Assembly: GCF_030150285.1 (NCBI RefSeq)
Contig: NZ_JASLGE010000085.1
Coordinates: 1 to 64,000 of the forward strand
Length of the DNA: 64,000 nt
Direction: 5' to 3'
Source of the DNA: Pseudomonas sp.
Lineage (GTDB): Bacteria; Pseudomonadota; Gammaproteobacteria; Pseudomonadales; Pseudomonadaceae
Position numbers and translations under genes: made by a program. The stretch's first letter is position 1, and each line of letters begins with the position of its first letter. The notes under the pieces were generated by a model. It had not been told where the DNA came from. It saw nothing but the letters and a program-made list of their open reading frames with translations, and made no database searches. This document shows positions 18,682-27,873 of this stretch, in pieces.

Positions 18682-19704
18682 ATGTCGCGCTCGATCCGTT
18701 TTCACAAGTTTGGCTCGGCCGAGGTGCTCAAGTGCGAAGAGCACGAGGTCGCTGCGCCCAGGGCTGGCGAAGTGCAGGTGCGCGTCGAGGCGATTGGCAT
18801 CAGTTGGTATGACGTGCTGTGGCGCCAGAACCTGGCCCCGACCCAGGCGCGTCTGCCTGCCGGTATCGGCCATGAAATGGCCGGTGTGGTGACGGCGGTC
18901 GGTGAAGGCGTGAGCGATTTGGCCGTGGGCGACAAAGTGGCGAGCTTTCCTGGCCAGAGTGCCAATGACTACCCGACTTACGGTGAGTTGATTGTGATGC
19001 CGCGCTCTGCCCTGACACGCTACCCGCAGGTACTGACAGCCATTGAGGCCAGTGTGCATTACACCCCGTTGCTGATGGCCTACTTCGCGTATGTGGACCT
19101 GGCGCGGGTCAAACCCGGGCAAACGGTGTTGATCACCGATGCCAGCCACTGTGCCGGCCCCTCGTTTGTGCAATTGGGCAAGGCGCTGGGCGTGACGGTG
19201 ATCGCGGCCACCCGCGACGCGGAGGAACGTGAGTGCCTGTTGGCCCTGGGTGCCGACAAGGTCATTGTTACCGAGGAGCAGGACTTGTTGATGGAAATCA
19301 ACAGGATTACGCAGAACCGGGGCGTGGACGTGGTGCTTGATGGTCTGGGCGGCCCACAAATGTCGGTGCTGGGCGATGTGCTTGCTCCTCGCGGCAGCCT
19401 GGTACTGTATGGCTTGCAGGGCGGCAATCAAACACCGTTTCCGGCCTGTGCAGCGTTCCAGAAAAATATTCAGTTCTTTGTGCACTGCATTGGCAACTTC
19501 ACCGGCAGGCCGGAACTGGGTATTGCCCAAGACGAAGAAGCGCTGCAGCGAGCCCTGCGCGATATTAATCAGTTAACCGCTGACCGGGTGTTACAGCCTC
19601 TGGATGTAAGTGTTTTCCCCTTTGACCAGTATATTGAAGCGCACCGTTACATGGATGGTTGCCCTTGCCGAGGACGGGTTGCACTGGAACTGCCTGTGGC
19701 CTGA
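18682..19704 (+). CDS. Zinc-type alcohol dehydrogenase/quinone oxidoreductase family protein
   Basis: This medium-chain dehydrogenase/reductase has about 340 residues. The N-terminal catalytic domain shows GHEMAGVV, and the nucleotide-binding part shows VKPGQTVLITDASHCAGPSF with ATRDAEERECLLALGADKVI. The usual structural zinc cysteines are missing, so it is closer to the quinone oxidoreductase (zeta-crystallin-like) group, which reduces quinones or enals with NADPH. The start at 18682 follows GAGG; a GTG at 18658 is possible. A clear terminator follows the gene. Substrate unknown. Confidence 0.8.
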   Translation: MSRSIRFHKFGSAEVLKCEEHEVAAPRAGEVQVRVEAIGISWYDVLWRQNLAPTQARLPAGIGHEMAGVVTAVGEGVSDLAVGDKVASFPGQSANDYPTYGELIVMPRSALTRYPQVLTAIEASVHYTPLLMAYFAYVDLARVKPGQTVLITDASHCAGPSFVQLGKALGVTVIAATRDAEERECLLALGADKVIVTEEQDLLMEINRITQNRGVDVVLDGLGGPQMSVLGDVLAPRGSLVLYGLQGGNQTPFPACAAFQKNIQFFVHCIGNFTGRPELGIAQDEEALQRALRDINQLTADRVLQPLDVSVFPFDQYIEAHRYMDGCPCRGRVALELPVA

Positions 19705-19731
19705 CGCCCGCCCGTACTGTCATGAAGCCGA

Positions 19732-19764
19732 CGCCCTTGAACCTGGTTCAAGGGCGTTTTTTTT
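19732..19764 (+). terminator. Rho-independent terminator after the oxidoreductase gene
   Basis: CGCCCTTGAACC pairs perfectly with GGTTCAAGGGCG, followed by eight T residues. It is a textbook terminator 27 bases after the stop codon. Confidence 0.95.
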
Positions 19765-20001
19765 ATGGGTATGCGTTTAAACGGGCATGTTTGGTTTTAA
19801 GGAGCTTGTTTAAAGAAGAGGCGGCCAATAAATTCATTTGGCTGTCTTTAAAAAATAATAAATCCATTTGAATTGATTTGCGTGTAAGGCGATTCTTGTG
19901 CGGATGTGTGTCGCGTCTGTTCTGAGCCCTGTACTCCAGTTAAATGTGGGCGCATTGAGGGTGGCTGCTGATAATAAAACGCTCAACTTGAGGGATGAGC
20001 C

Positions 20002-21471
20002 ATGAACAACTTTCATGAACAAGCCATGAGTTTTGTTTATCAGCAAATGCTGAATCGACTGCTGGGCTTTTTCAGTCGGTCTGAACGTATTGCGCTGCAA
20101 TTATTGATTCAACGCTTACTCGTGGCCGCAGGCGGCATAGACCGAATTGGCCATTATCGCGTTATGGTGGTTCATGAGGGTGGCCAGGAAAGTGCGTATA
20201 GTCTGGCTTTTTTGCGTGCGGCGCAGTTGAGTATCGCCGCACGGGCACCTCACACGTTTGAGTTGCGGATGGCGGTATTGTGCCAGCCACGCGTCACACT
20301 CGGGTTGATGGCCTGCATACAGGCACAGTGCGCTGAGTTGTTTATGTATGAAGACCGTCGCGTCGAACTGCTGCTGGTCGACGAGTCGGGTGTACAGCAA
20401 TTGCGCAAGCCTGATGCGTTTGAACGGCCGGTTGTCAGGGCGGACCGAGTGCCTGTACTGATGACGGGACACCTGAGCCAAGGCGATGCCCGAGCAACGT
20501 TTTGTTATGGCGACCTCTTGGCGCGGGCCCGGTTGTTTAGCCATGCGTGCGGCTGGGGTGGCGAAGTCAATGCGTTGATCGATCGTCGCCCACCCACGCA
20601 CCTGGCCCAGTACATGGCCTGGATTCAACGGGTGGCTTGGCAGCGCGGGCATGCGCAGCGTGCCGTGGTGCAAGAGTGCCTTGCAACGACCCTGCGCCTG
20701 TGTTCGCGGCTCGCAGACGATTATGAACACGGGCTGCGTTTGATACCCCCCAGCAGGCGGGTGCCTGAGTTCGAGCCCGTACGCGAACTCAGAGTGATCA
20801 ACGTGTTTGATTGTCTTTGCGGTGAAGTGCAAGTGCTGCACTCACAAGTGCTGATGTTTATGCAAGGTATGAAACCCCTGCAGCCGTTGGCTATCGAAGA
20901 GCCACAGGCGGCGGTTGTGATGGTGGCGGCGCATCTGCAAGGTTTGCGTGGCGAGTGGCAGCACGGGGTGGCATACAGTGCGGGTATTGCCGCCTACTTG
21001 CAGCACGCGATGGTCGACAATCAGTACAACGAGCGATTCAAAGGGCAGTTGGTTAAACAACTGCGTGCGGCCTTCAATACGGCGAAAAAAACCCGCAAGT
21101 TACGGTCGGTCGCCACTCAATATCTGGAGCAGGTGTATGGCCTGAGTGATGAGCATTTGCGCTGTTTGGTCCACTCGCCGTTTATTAATCAGGGCAGGGC
21201 GCTGAGCGTTTTTTTGCAACAGTGTTATCCCGAGAAGCGATACTTGTGTGACGTATATGAACAACTCTTGGCTTCCCGCCAGCCATCGACGACAGTTGAC
21301 GCCTTGTGGCTGGAATCCGTGAGCGGGCTGCCCTTGGCCTCCTTGCAAGCGCTGTACCGTATGTCGATGGCCCAGAACCGGGACGGGGCCTCAGTGATTG
21401 CTCTGCTGCGGGCCCATGACCCGAACACCCACAGCCGTTATGCGATTTTCGAGCGAAAGGCCTTCGACTGA
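20002..21471 (+). CDS. Uncharacterised 489-residue protein
   Basis: I do not recognise this protein. It starts at an ATG after GAGGG and runs 489 residues with no signal peptide and no clear membrane helix, so it is probably cytosolic. It is rich in Leu, Arg, Gln and His, with predicted helical stretches and a basic patch KKTRKLRS near residue 370. The N-terminal part includes MLNRLLGFFSRSERIALQLL. The upstream 230 bases are AT-rich and hold its likely promoter. It ends 142 bases before the FAN1-type nuclease gene on the same strand, but a link is uncertain. Confidence 0.7.
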   Translation: MNNFHEQAMSFVYQQMLNRLLGFFSRSERIALQLLIQRLLVAAGGIDRIGHYRVMVVHEGGQESAYSLAFLRAAQLSIAARAPHTFELRMAVLCQPRVTLGLMACIQAQCAELFMYEDRRVELLLVDESGVQQLRKPDAFERPVVRADRVPVLMTGHLSQGDARATFCYGDLLARARLFSHACGWGGEVNALIDRRPPTHLAQYMAWIQRVAWQRGHAQRAVVQECLATTLRLCSRLADDYEHGLRLIPPSRRVPEFEPVRELRVINVFDCLCGEVQVLHSQVLMFMQGMKPLQPLAIEEPQAAVVMVAAHLQGLRGEWQHGVAYSAGIAAYLQHAMVDNQYNERFKGQLVKQLRAAFNTAKKTRKLRSVATQYLEQVYGLSDEHLRCLVHSPFINQGRALSVFLQQCYPEKRYLCDVYEQLLASRQPSTTVDALWLESVSGLPLASLQALYRMSMAQNRDGASVIALLRAHDPNTHSRYAIFERKAFD

Positions 21472-21613
21472 AAAACTGCATGGAGCGTGCCTGCCGTTTT
21501 GGGCATGGCAAGCACGCTCAAGGGTGCCGCCTATCCAATAGGGTTTGCCAGAACGCCAGGCAAACTGCTATCTGTACGCATATCCAGTAAAAAGCCAGTG
21601 GTTTGTGTTGCCC

Positions 21614-23263
21614 GTGATTTCCAACCCCCTCGAAGACCCGTTGTACTACCTGAAGAATTTCCAGCACGTCCTCGGCTGGATTGCCGCTCGTTATGACGAT
21701 GTGCTGAGCGCTGACGAGCACCGTTTTATCGCTGCTTTTACCGCGCTGCCCACCGTATCCCAGGCTTTATGGGTGCGTATGGTGATGCGCAAGGGGCCGC
21801 ATTTCAGAGCCAGCAAGCTCAATTACCTGGAAATTGGTGACGTGCAACAGGCCGCGCTACCTTTGCTGGTCGAGGGCTGGGTCAGTGACCAGGCCCCGCT
21901 GGCCTTGAGTGAGGTGTTCGAGGTGCTGACCAAACCTGAGATTCTGGCTTGTCTGGGTGGGGCCATTACGCGGCCCGGCGGGAAAAAGTCAGACTGGCTA
22001 CAAGCGCTGGCGCAAGACTTTTCAACGCCGCAAGCCTTGAATCAATGGTATCCCGCCTTGGGTGACCCGCTCTACACCTTGGCCAATCGCGCCCTGAGTG
22101 ACCGCCTGCGGCTGATGTTCTTTGGCAACCTCAGCCAGGGCTGGTCGGACCTGGTGCTGGCGGATCTGGGGCTGTTCACTTATGAACCGGTGGATTTCAG
22201 CCCGGCATCACGGGCCCTGCGTTGCCGCGCTGATATCGAGGGCTACCTGCATTTGTATGCCTGCCGCGAGCATTTTGAAGCGCACGCAGAGGTGAGCACG
22301 GTGCTGCCCCAGGTGCTGGACTACCAGCCCGACAACCGTTGGCTGCAACGTCGTCGCTCACGCCTGTTGTTTCAGATGGGCCAGCATCAGGAGCGGGCAG
22401 ATGCCCTGATCAGTGCTTTGCAGGTGTATGAACACAGTGCCCACCCGGACGCACGCGCGCGCCGTATTCGGGTGCTGGAACGCCTGGGCGACTACCCACA
22501 GGCCATGGCGCTGGCCCAAGCCGCCGAGTTGGCCCCCTTTACCGAAGCTGAATTCCAGCAGGTGCAGCGCATGCTCCCCAGGTTGCGCCGCAAGCTGGGG
22601 TTGCCAGCACCTGAGCGAGCCAAGGCCGCTGCCCCCGAGCGTCTCGACCTGTGCCTTGAACACGCGGCCGATACCCGCGTTGAGTCCGCTGTGGCTGCGT
22701 ACCTTCACACGCCTGAAGCGCCCGTTTATTACGTTGAAAATACCCTGATCAATGGCCTGTTCGGCCTGCTGTGCTGGCCCGCGATTTTTGCGCCATTGCC
22801 CGGTGCGTTTTTTCACCCGTACCAAAGCGGCCCGGCCGATTTGCTGGAAGAGGACTTTTACCCGCGCCGCGCCGACCTGTTCGAGGCCTGTCTGGCGCAG
22901 TTGCAAGACGGCCGTTACCAGCAGACCCTTCGCGACACCTGGGCGGCCAAATGGGGTGTGCAATCGCCCTTTGTGGCCTGGGGCTACCTGACGCAAAGCC
23001 TGCTCAACGATGCGCTGGCCTGCTTGCCGCCCGCCCATTTACACGTGTGGTTCAGGCGACTGTTACAAGACATCCGCGCCAACCGCGCCGGCATGCCTGA
23101 CCTGATTCAGTTTTGGCCTGAACACAACACCTACCGCATGATCGAGGTCAAGGGGCCGGGCGATCGCCTGCAGGACAACCAACTGCGCTGGCTGGCCCTG
23201 TGCGAGCAGCACGACATGCCCGTGACCGTGTGTTACGTGCAATGGCAGGTGCAGGCGTCGTGA
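21614..23263 (+). CDS. FAN1-type VRR-NUC structure-specific nuclease
   Basis: The product of about 549 residues matches bacterial FAN1 in layout: an N-terminal region (NPLEDPLYYLKNF), a helix-repeat middle, and a C-terminal VRR-NUC domain with the catalytic signature PD at 495-496 and EVKGPGDRLQDNQ starting at Glu511 with Lys513. Pseudomonas FAN1 cleaves 5' flaps and unhooks DNA interstrand crosslinks. I chose GTG 21614 because the next residues match the family N-terminus; GTG 21605 is an alternative. The stop codon overlaps the next start as GTGA, so nuclease and helicase are translationally coupled. Confidence 0.85.
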   Translation: MISNPLEDPLYYLKNFQHVLGWIAARYDDVLSADEHRFIAAFTALPTVSQALWVRMVMRKGPHFRASKLNYLEIGDVQQAALPLLVEGWVSDQAPLALSEVFEVLTKPEILACLGGAITRPGGKKSDWLQALAQDFSTPQALNQWYPALGDPLYTLANRALSDRLRLMFFGNLSQGWSDLVLADLGLFTYEPVDFSPASRALRCRADIEGYLHLYACREHFEAHAEVSTVLPQVLDYQPDNRWLQRRRSRLLFQMGQHQERADALISALQVYEHSAHPDARARRIRVLERLGDYPQAMALAQAAELAPFTEAEFQQVQRMLPRLRRKLGLPAPERAKAAAPERLDLCLEHAADTRVESAVAAYLHTPEAPVYYVENTLINGLFGLLCWPAIFAPLPGAFFHPYQSGPADLLEEDFYPRRADLFEACLAQLQDGRYQQTLRDTWAAKWGVQSPFVAWGYLTQSLLNDALACLPPAHLHVWFRRLLQDIRANRAGMPDLIQFWPEHNTYRMIEVKGPGDRLQDNQLRWLALCEQHDMPVTVCYVQWQVQAS

Positions 23264-25515
23264 GTTACCGCATTGCGGTACGGGCCTTGTGCGAATTCAC
23301 GGCCAAGGTCGGTGACCTGGACCTGCGCTTTACCCCGTCACCGACTGCGCAGCAAGGCATCGCCGGGCACCGTACCGTGGCCGCCCGGCGCAGTGCAGGC
23401 TATCAGGCTGAACTCAGCCTTGAAGGCCAGTACGAAGGCTTGATCGTGCGTGGCCGTGCCGACGGCTATGACCCGGCAACCCATACCCTGGAAGAGGTTA
23501 AAACCTACCGCGGCGACTTTGCGGCCATCCCGGCTAATCACCGCCAGTTGCATTGGGCGCAGGCCCGGGTCTATGGCTGGTTGGTGTGCCAAAGCCTGCA
23601 ACTGCCTGAAGTGAACCTGGCGCTGGTGTACTTCGATATTGTCAGCGAACAGGAAACGCGCCTTCAGGAAACCTGGAGTGCGGCGCAGTTACAGGGCTTC
23701 TTCAATCAGCACTGCGCGCGGTTTCTGGCCTGGGCCGAGCAGGAAGCCGCACACCGGGTGGCGCGGGATGAGGCGGCCCGACACCTGGCGTTTCCCCATG
23801 CACAGTTTCGAACCGGGCAGCGGGCGCTGGCCGAGGCGGTGTACAAGACCGCCAGCGGCGGCCGCTGCCTGATGGCGCAAGCCCCCACCGGCATTGGTAA
23901 AACCATCGGTACGCTCTTTCCCTTGATAAAAGCCATGCCCGGGCAGCAACTCGACAAGCTGCTGTTTCTGACCGCCAAAACCCCGGGCCGCCGTTTGGCG
24001 CTGGATGCCGCGCGGGTGCTTTACCCTTCGGGCAGCGAGACGCCGTTGCGGGTGCTGGAAATGGTGGCACGGGACAAGGCTTGTGAGTACCCGCAAAACG
24101 CCTGTCATGGCGATGCATGCCCACTGGCGAAAGGCTTCTACGACCGCTTGCCAGCGGCGCGTCAGGCCGCCATTGCACACTCGCCGCTCACTCAGCACAC
24201 CCTGCGGGACGTGGCGCTGGCGCATCAGGTATGCCCGTATTACCTGAGCCAGGAAATGGCCCGTTGGGCCGACGTGATCATTGCCGATTACAACTACTAC
24301 TTCGACTTCACCGCTTTGCTGTATGGCTTGGCGCAGGCTAACCAGTGGCGCGTCGCAACCCTGATCGATGAAGCCCACAACCTGGTGGAGCGCGCGCGCC
24401 AAATGTACAGCGCCGGTCTTGACCAGCAGCGCCTGGACGCTGTGCGGCAGGCCGCGCCTGCGCCGCTGGAGAAACCGTTCAAACGTCTCAACCGGGAATG
24501 GAATGCGCTGCACAAGGATCAGGTGGCACCCTATCAGGTAAGTGGGCAATTGCCGGGTAAATGGCTCAATGCCCTGACGGCGTGCATCACTGCCCTGGGG
24601 GATTACCTCAACGATCATCCGCAAGGCCTGAGCGGCCCGTTGCAGGCGTTTTACTTCGATGCGTTGCAGTTCAACCGCGTGGCGGAGCTGTTTGACGAAC
24701 ACTTTCTGTTCGATGTGACCGTGCGTGAGGGTGGCAAGCGCCGGTCATCGCAACTCAACCTGCGCAATATCGTACCTGCCGGCTTTATCGGCCCACGACT
24801 GGCGAGTGCGCAGAGCAAGGTGTTGTTTTCGGCCACGCTGAGCCCGCGAACCTACTACGCCAACCTGCTGGGCCTGCCCGCAGACACGGTGTGGATCGAT
24901 GTGGAGTCGCCGTTCAAGGCTGAACAACTTCGCGTGCAGGTGGCCAGCCATATCTCAACCCGATATGCCCACCGGCAGGCGTCGCTGGGGCCCATTGTTG
25001 AACTGATCGCCGGGCAGTATCAGCGGCGAGAGGGCAATTACCTGGCGTTTTTCAGCAGTTTTGATTACTTGCAGCAAGTGGCCGGGCTGCTGGCTGAGCG
25101 CTACCCACACCTGCCGCAATGGGTACAGTCGCGGGGCATGGATGAAGCCGCGCGGCAGGCCTTTCTCGACCAGTTCACGCTTTCCAGTCGGGGCATCGGG
25201 TTTGCCGTGCTGGGCGGGGCCTTCGGCGAGGGCATCGATTTACCGGGCGCGCGCTTGATCGGTGCCTTCGTTGCCACCCTCGGGCTGGCGCAACTGAACC
25301 CGGTCAACGAACAGATCAAACAGCGCATGGCGGCCCTGTTCGGTGCCGGCTATGACTACACCTACCTATACCCCGGCGTGCAAAAAGTGGTACAGGCGGC
25401 GGGGCGTGTCATCCGTACCCAGAGTGATCAAGGCACGCTGTTTCTGATCGATGACCGTTTTGCCGAACACAAGGTGCAGCAGTTGCTACCGCGCTGGTGG
25501 CACTTGAGTGGATGA
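23260..25515 (+). CDS. XPD/DinG-like iron-sulphur DNA helicase with N-terminal RecB/Cas4-like nuclease domain
   Basis: The 751-residue protein starts at a GTG overlapping the FAN1 stop. Residues 60-105 carry a PD-(D/E)XK pattern: Asp68 (GRADGYD), Glu79-Val-Lys81 (EEVKT), and a later QARVY motif, as in RecB/Cas4 nucleases. The helicase part shows Walker A APTGIGKT at 208-215, four cysteines at 275, 282, 287 and 325 positioned for a 4Fe-4S cluster, and the DEAH box at 370-373. Family knowledge: XPD/FANCJ-type helicases unwind 5' to 3' and act in repair. Coupling with FAN1 suggests a crosslink or branched-DNA repair unit. Confidence 0.85.
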   Translation: MSYRIAVRALCEFTAKVGDLDLRFTPSPTAQQGIAGHRTVAARRSAGYQAELSLEGQYEGLIVRGRADGYDPATHTLEEVKTYRGDFAAIPANHRQLHWAQARVYGWLVCQSLQLPEVNLALVYFDIVSEQETRLQETWSAAQLQGFFNQHCARFLAWAEQEAAHRVARDEAARHLAFPHAQFRTGQRALAEAVYKTASGGRCLMAQAPTGIGKTIGTLFPLIKAMPGQQLDKLLFLTAKTPGRRLALDAARVLYPSGSETPLRVLEMVARDKACEYPQNACHGDACPLAKGFYDRLPAARQAAIAHSPLTQHTLRDVALAHQVCPYYLSQEMARWADVIIADYNYYFDFTALLYGLAQANQWRVATLIDEAHNLVERARQMYSAGLDQQRLDAVRQAAPAPLEKPFKRLNREWNALHKDQVAPYQVSGQLPGKWLNALTACITALGDYLNDHPQGLSGPLQAFYFDALQFNRVAELFDEHFLFDVTVREGGKRRSSQLNLRNIVPAGFIGPRLASAQSKVLFSATLSPRTYYANLLGLPADTVWIDVESPFKAEQLRVQVASHISTRYAHRQASLGPIVELIAGQYQRREGNYLAFFSSFDYLQQVAGLLAERYPHLPQWVQSRGMDEAARQAFLDQFTLSSRGIGFAVLGGAFGEGIDLPGARLIGAFVATLGLAQLNPVNEQIKQRMAALFGAGYDYTYLYPGVQKVVQAAGRVIRTQSDQGTLFLIDDRFAEHKVQQLLPRWWHLSG

Positions 25516-25599
25516 CGGGCAGCGCCCTGTGGAATGAGCGGTTAAACATCCACTATCGCGTTTCAGCGCCACATTGCAGCGTCGGTGCTTGGCCAGCCG

Positions 25600-25824
25600 C
25601 TATTTACGCGACTTGCCGAACATCATCCGCCAGCGATTGCGGTTCAACAGTACATAACCGGTTAGCTGCATGCACCCCGCCAGTACCAGGCTGCGCATCA
25701 GGGCAGGTTCCGTAGGCTTGGGCCCGGTATAGATGCTGTAGAGGGCGAAGAGGACGCCGAGCATGCCGAGAATGAAAAAAATCAAACCAAGAAGGGTGAG
25801 GCGATGCAAATTGAGCGAGGACAT
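25600..25824 (-). CDS. Small two-helix membrane protein, unknown
   Basis: The frame encodes about 74 residues from the second ATG (MSSLNLHRLTLLGL), with two hydrophobic stretches (LLGLIFFILGMLGVLFALYS and MRSLVLAGCMQLTGYVLL) and a basic tail (RNRWRMMFGKSRK). The basic C-terminus suggests it faces the cytoplasm. A longer reading to 25857 is possible. There is no strong ribosome binding site. Function unknown. Confidence 0.5.
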   Translation of the reverse strand: MSSLNLHRLTLLGLIFFILGMLGVLFALYSIYTGPKPTEPALMRSLVLAGCMQLTGYVLLNRNRWRMMFGKSRK

Positions 25825-25982
25825 GGCGTAAATCGTTAAGGGCTTGAGCCGCAACACTACCTGTTAATGGGGGGCGCTGCCAATCAGTCAGCGACTCAAG
25901 GGGCCGGCGCGCTGACATTAACAGGCAGTTTCTGTTCGCTGCCACGCTGCATCACCGGGCGCAGATACATCTCGTACAGAAC

Positions 25983-26258
25983 CTAGTCGCGGTAGAACAC
26001 TTGCACCAGGTGATAGCCGAATTTGCTTTTGACCGGGCCGTGGATGACCCGCAATGGTTTTTTGAAGATGATCTGGTCAATCACACCCACCATTTGCCCG
26101 GGCCGCACCTCCCCCAGATCGCCACCGCGCTTGCCGGAAGGGCAGGTGGAGAACTTTTTCGCCAGCACATCGAAGGCTTCGCCTTTGGCAATTCGCTGTT
26201 TCAGCGATTCGGCTTCTTCGGCGGTTTTCACCAGGATATGGCGGACTTGAGCTTTCAT
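25983..26258 (-). CDS. ppiC: Parvulin-type peptidyl-prolyl isomerase
   Basis: The 91-residue protein is a single parvulin domain with the classic order: VRHILVKTAEEAE, FDVLAKKFSTCPSGKRGGDLG, VRPGQMVG and FGYHLVQV. Stand-alone domains of about 92 residues are the PpiC (Par10) type, cytosolic prolyl isomerases that help protein folding. No signal peptide is seen. The neighbouring genes give no functional hint. Confidence 0.92.
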   Translation of the reverse strand: MKAQVRHILVKTAEEAESLKQRIAKGEAFDVLAKKFSTCPSGKRGGDLGEVRPGQMVGVIDQIIFKKPLRVIHGPVKSKFGYHLVQVFYRD

Positions 26259-26496
26259 GAGGCAAATACCTTGTTACGGTGGAGCAAACAATAAGGCGGC
26301 AGATTATGCCTGAGTTCGGGCCAGAAGGCGCAGATGCCCTTGGCCAGTTGTGCGACTAAGGTCCAATGAGGCTTGGCCTAGTCCTTTCGTACAATTGCAC
26401 ATACTTTTTAGCTTGAATGGATTCACTTCGGTTATTGCCGCAGGTGCGCCTTCGATTGTCTTGGTTGTGCGAATGATTCGCGGCGGGAGCATGTTC

Positions 26497-27798
26497 ATGG
26501 TTGTCCCTTTTACTCGGTTGCCACAGGGCCGCACAGTGCGTGTGGGTGCCCTGGCGGTGTGTGCAGGTTTTGCGGTGCCGGCGCAAGCGGGTGGTTTTTT
26601 CGAAGACAGCACTGCGACGATGGAAGCGCGCACGGTGTATTTCAATCGTGATTTCCGCGATGGCAGCAGCTCAAACCCGCAAGGCGCGTCCAAGCGCGAT
26701 GAAACCGCTCAGGGGTTTATCCTCAATGTGCAATCGGGCTACACCGAAGGTACGGTCGGCTTCGGCCTGGACGCACTGGGAATGCTGGGCATCAAGCTGG
26801 ACTCCAGCCCCGCCAACAGCAACACTGGCCTGTTGCCGTCGACCGGCAGCAACCCGCGCCACTCCAAAGACCAGTACGCAAAAGGCGGCCTGACCGCGAA
26901 AATGCGCGTGTCTGAGACCGTGCTCAAGTACGGCACCTTGCTGCCCGACCTGCCACTGCTCAAGTACAACGACGGCCGCCTGCTGCCGAACATGTTCAAC
27001 GGCGCGATGCTGGTGTCTCAGGAAGTCAAGGACCTGAAGTTCATGGCTTCGCGGCTTGACCGCTACACGGCCCGGGACTCCACCGATTCCCAGGACCTGC
27101 GGCTCAACTGCAAGAACAAGCGGTATGCGTGCGACGTCACCGCCGACCACTTCAACATGTACGGCCTGGACTACAAAGTGAACGAGCGCTTGACGGCGCA
27201 GTATCACTATTCGGAACTGCAAGACATCTACCGTCAGCAGTTTGTCGGCCTGTTGGCCAACCAGAACGTCGGGCCCGGTGTACTGTCGGCGGACGTGCGG
27301 CTATTCAAAAGTGACGATGCTGGGTCCGCCAAAGCGTCCACCATCGACAACCGCGCCCTGGGGGCCATGCTCAGTTACGCGCTGAGCGGGCATAAAGTCA
27401 GCGCCGGCTGGCAGCGCATGAACGGCGAAACGTCGATGCCGTACCTGGATGGCAGCAACCCGTACCTGGTCAACTACTTGCAAGTCAACGACTTTGCCAA
27501 TGCCCAGGAGCGTTCCTGGCAGTTGCGCTATGACTATGACTTCAAGGCGATTGGCATCAACGGCCTGACCTTCCTGACCCGCTACGTTAACGGCGACAAC
27601 ATCAAAGTGGTCGGGCGCAACGAAGAAGGCAAAGAGTGGGAGCGTGACAGCGAGTTGAAGTACGTGGTGCAAAGCGGCACGTTCAAGGACGTCAGCCTGC
27701 GTTTGCGCAACGCCACCTACCGTACCAACTACGCCCAGTTTGCCCGCGACGTGGACGAAACCCGCCTGATCGTAAGCTACAACTTCAGCGTGCTGTAA
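26497..27798 (+). CDS. OprD-family outer-membrane porin
   Basis: The protein of about 433 residues has a signal peptide ending PAQA, then GGFFEDSTATMEARTVYFNRDF, the hallmark N-terminus of mature OprD-family porins. Further conserved points are GFGLDALGMLGIKLDSS and the terminal RLIVSYNFSVL. These porins take up specific carboxylates, amino acids or aromatics through the outer membrane. The start at ATG 26497 is preferred because GGGAG lies at the correct spacing; a second ATG at 26491 is too close. The exact subfamily cannot be assigned by eye. Confidence 0.9.
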   Translation: MVVPFTRLPQGRTVRVGALAVCAGFAVPAQAGGFFEDSTATMEARTVYFNRDFRDGSSSNPQGASKRDETAQGFILNVQSGYTEGTVGFGLDALGMLGIKLDSSPANSNTGLLPSTGSNPRHSKDQYAKGGLTAKMRVSETVLKYGTLLPDLPLLKYNDGRLLPNMFNGAMLVSQEVKDLKFMASRLDRYTARDSTDSQDLRLNCKNKRYACDVTADHFNMYGLDYKVNERLTAQYHYSELQDIYRQQFVGLLANQNVGPGVLSADVRLFKSDDAGSAKASTIDNRALGAMLSYALSGHKVSAGWQRMNGETSMPYLDGSNPYLVNYLQVNDFANAQERSWQLRYDYDFKAIGINGLTFLTRYVNGDNIKVVGRNEEGKEWERDSELKYVVQSGTFKDVSLRLRNATYRTNYAQFARDVDETRLIVSYNFSVL

Positions 27799-27873
27799 GA
27801 CGGCGCTTGCCCGCTGTGCGGTCTGTCTGAAACCATACCGCCGGTTGACTCCTTCAGCGGCGGGCACGGCGAA

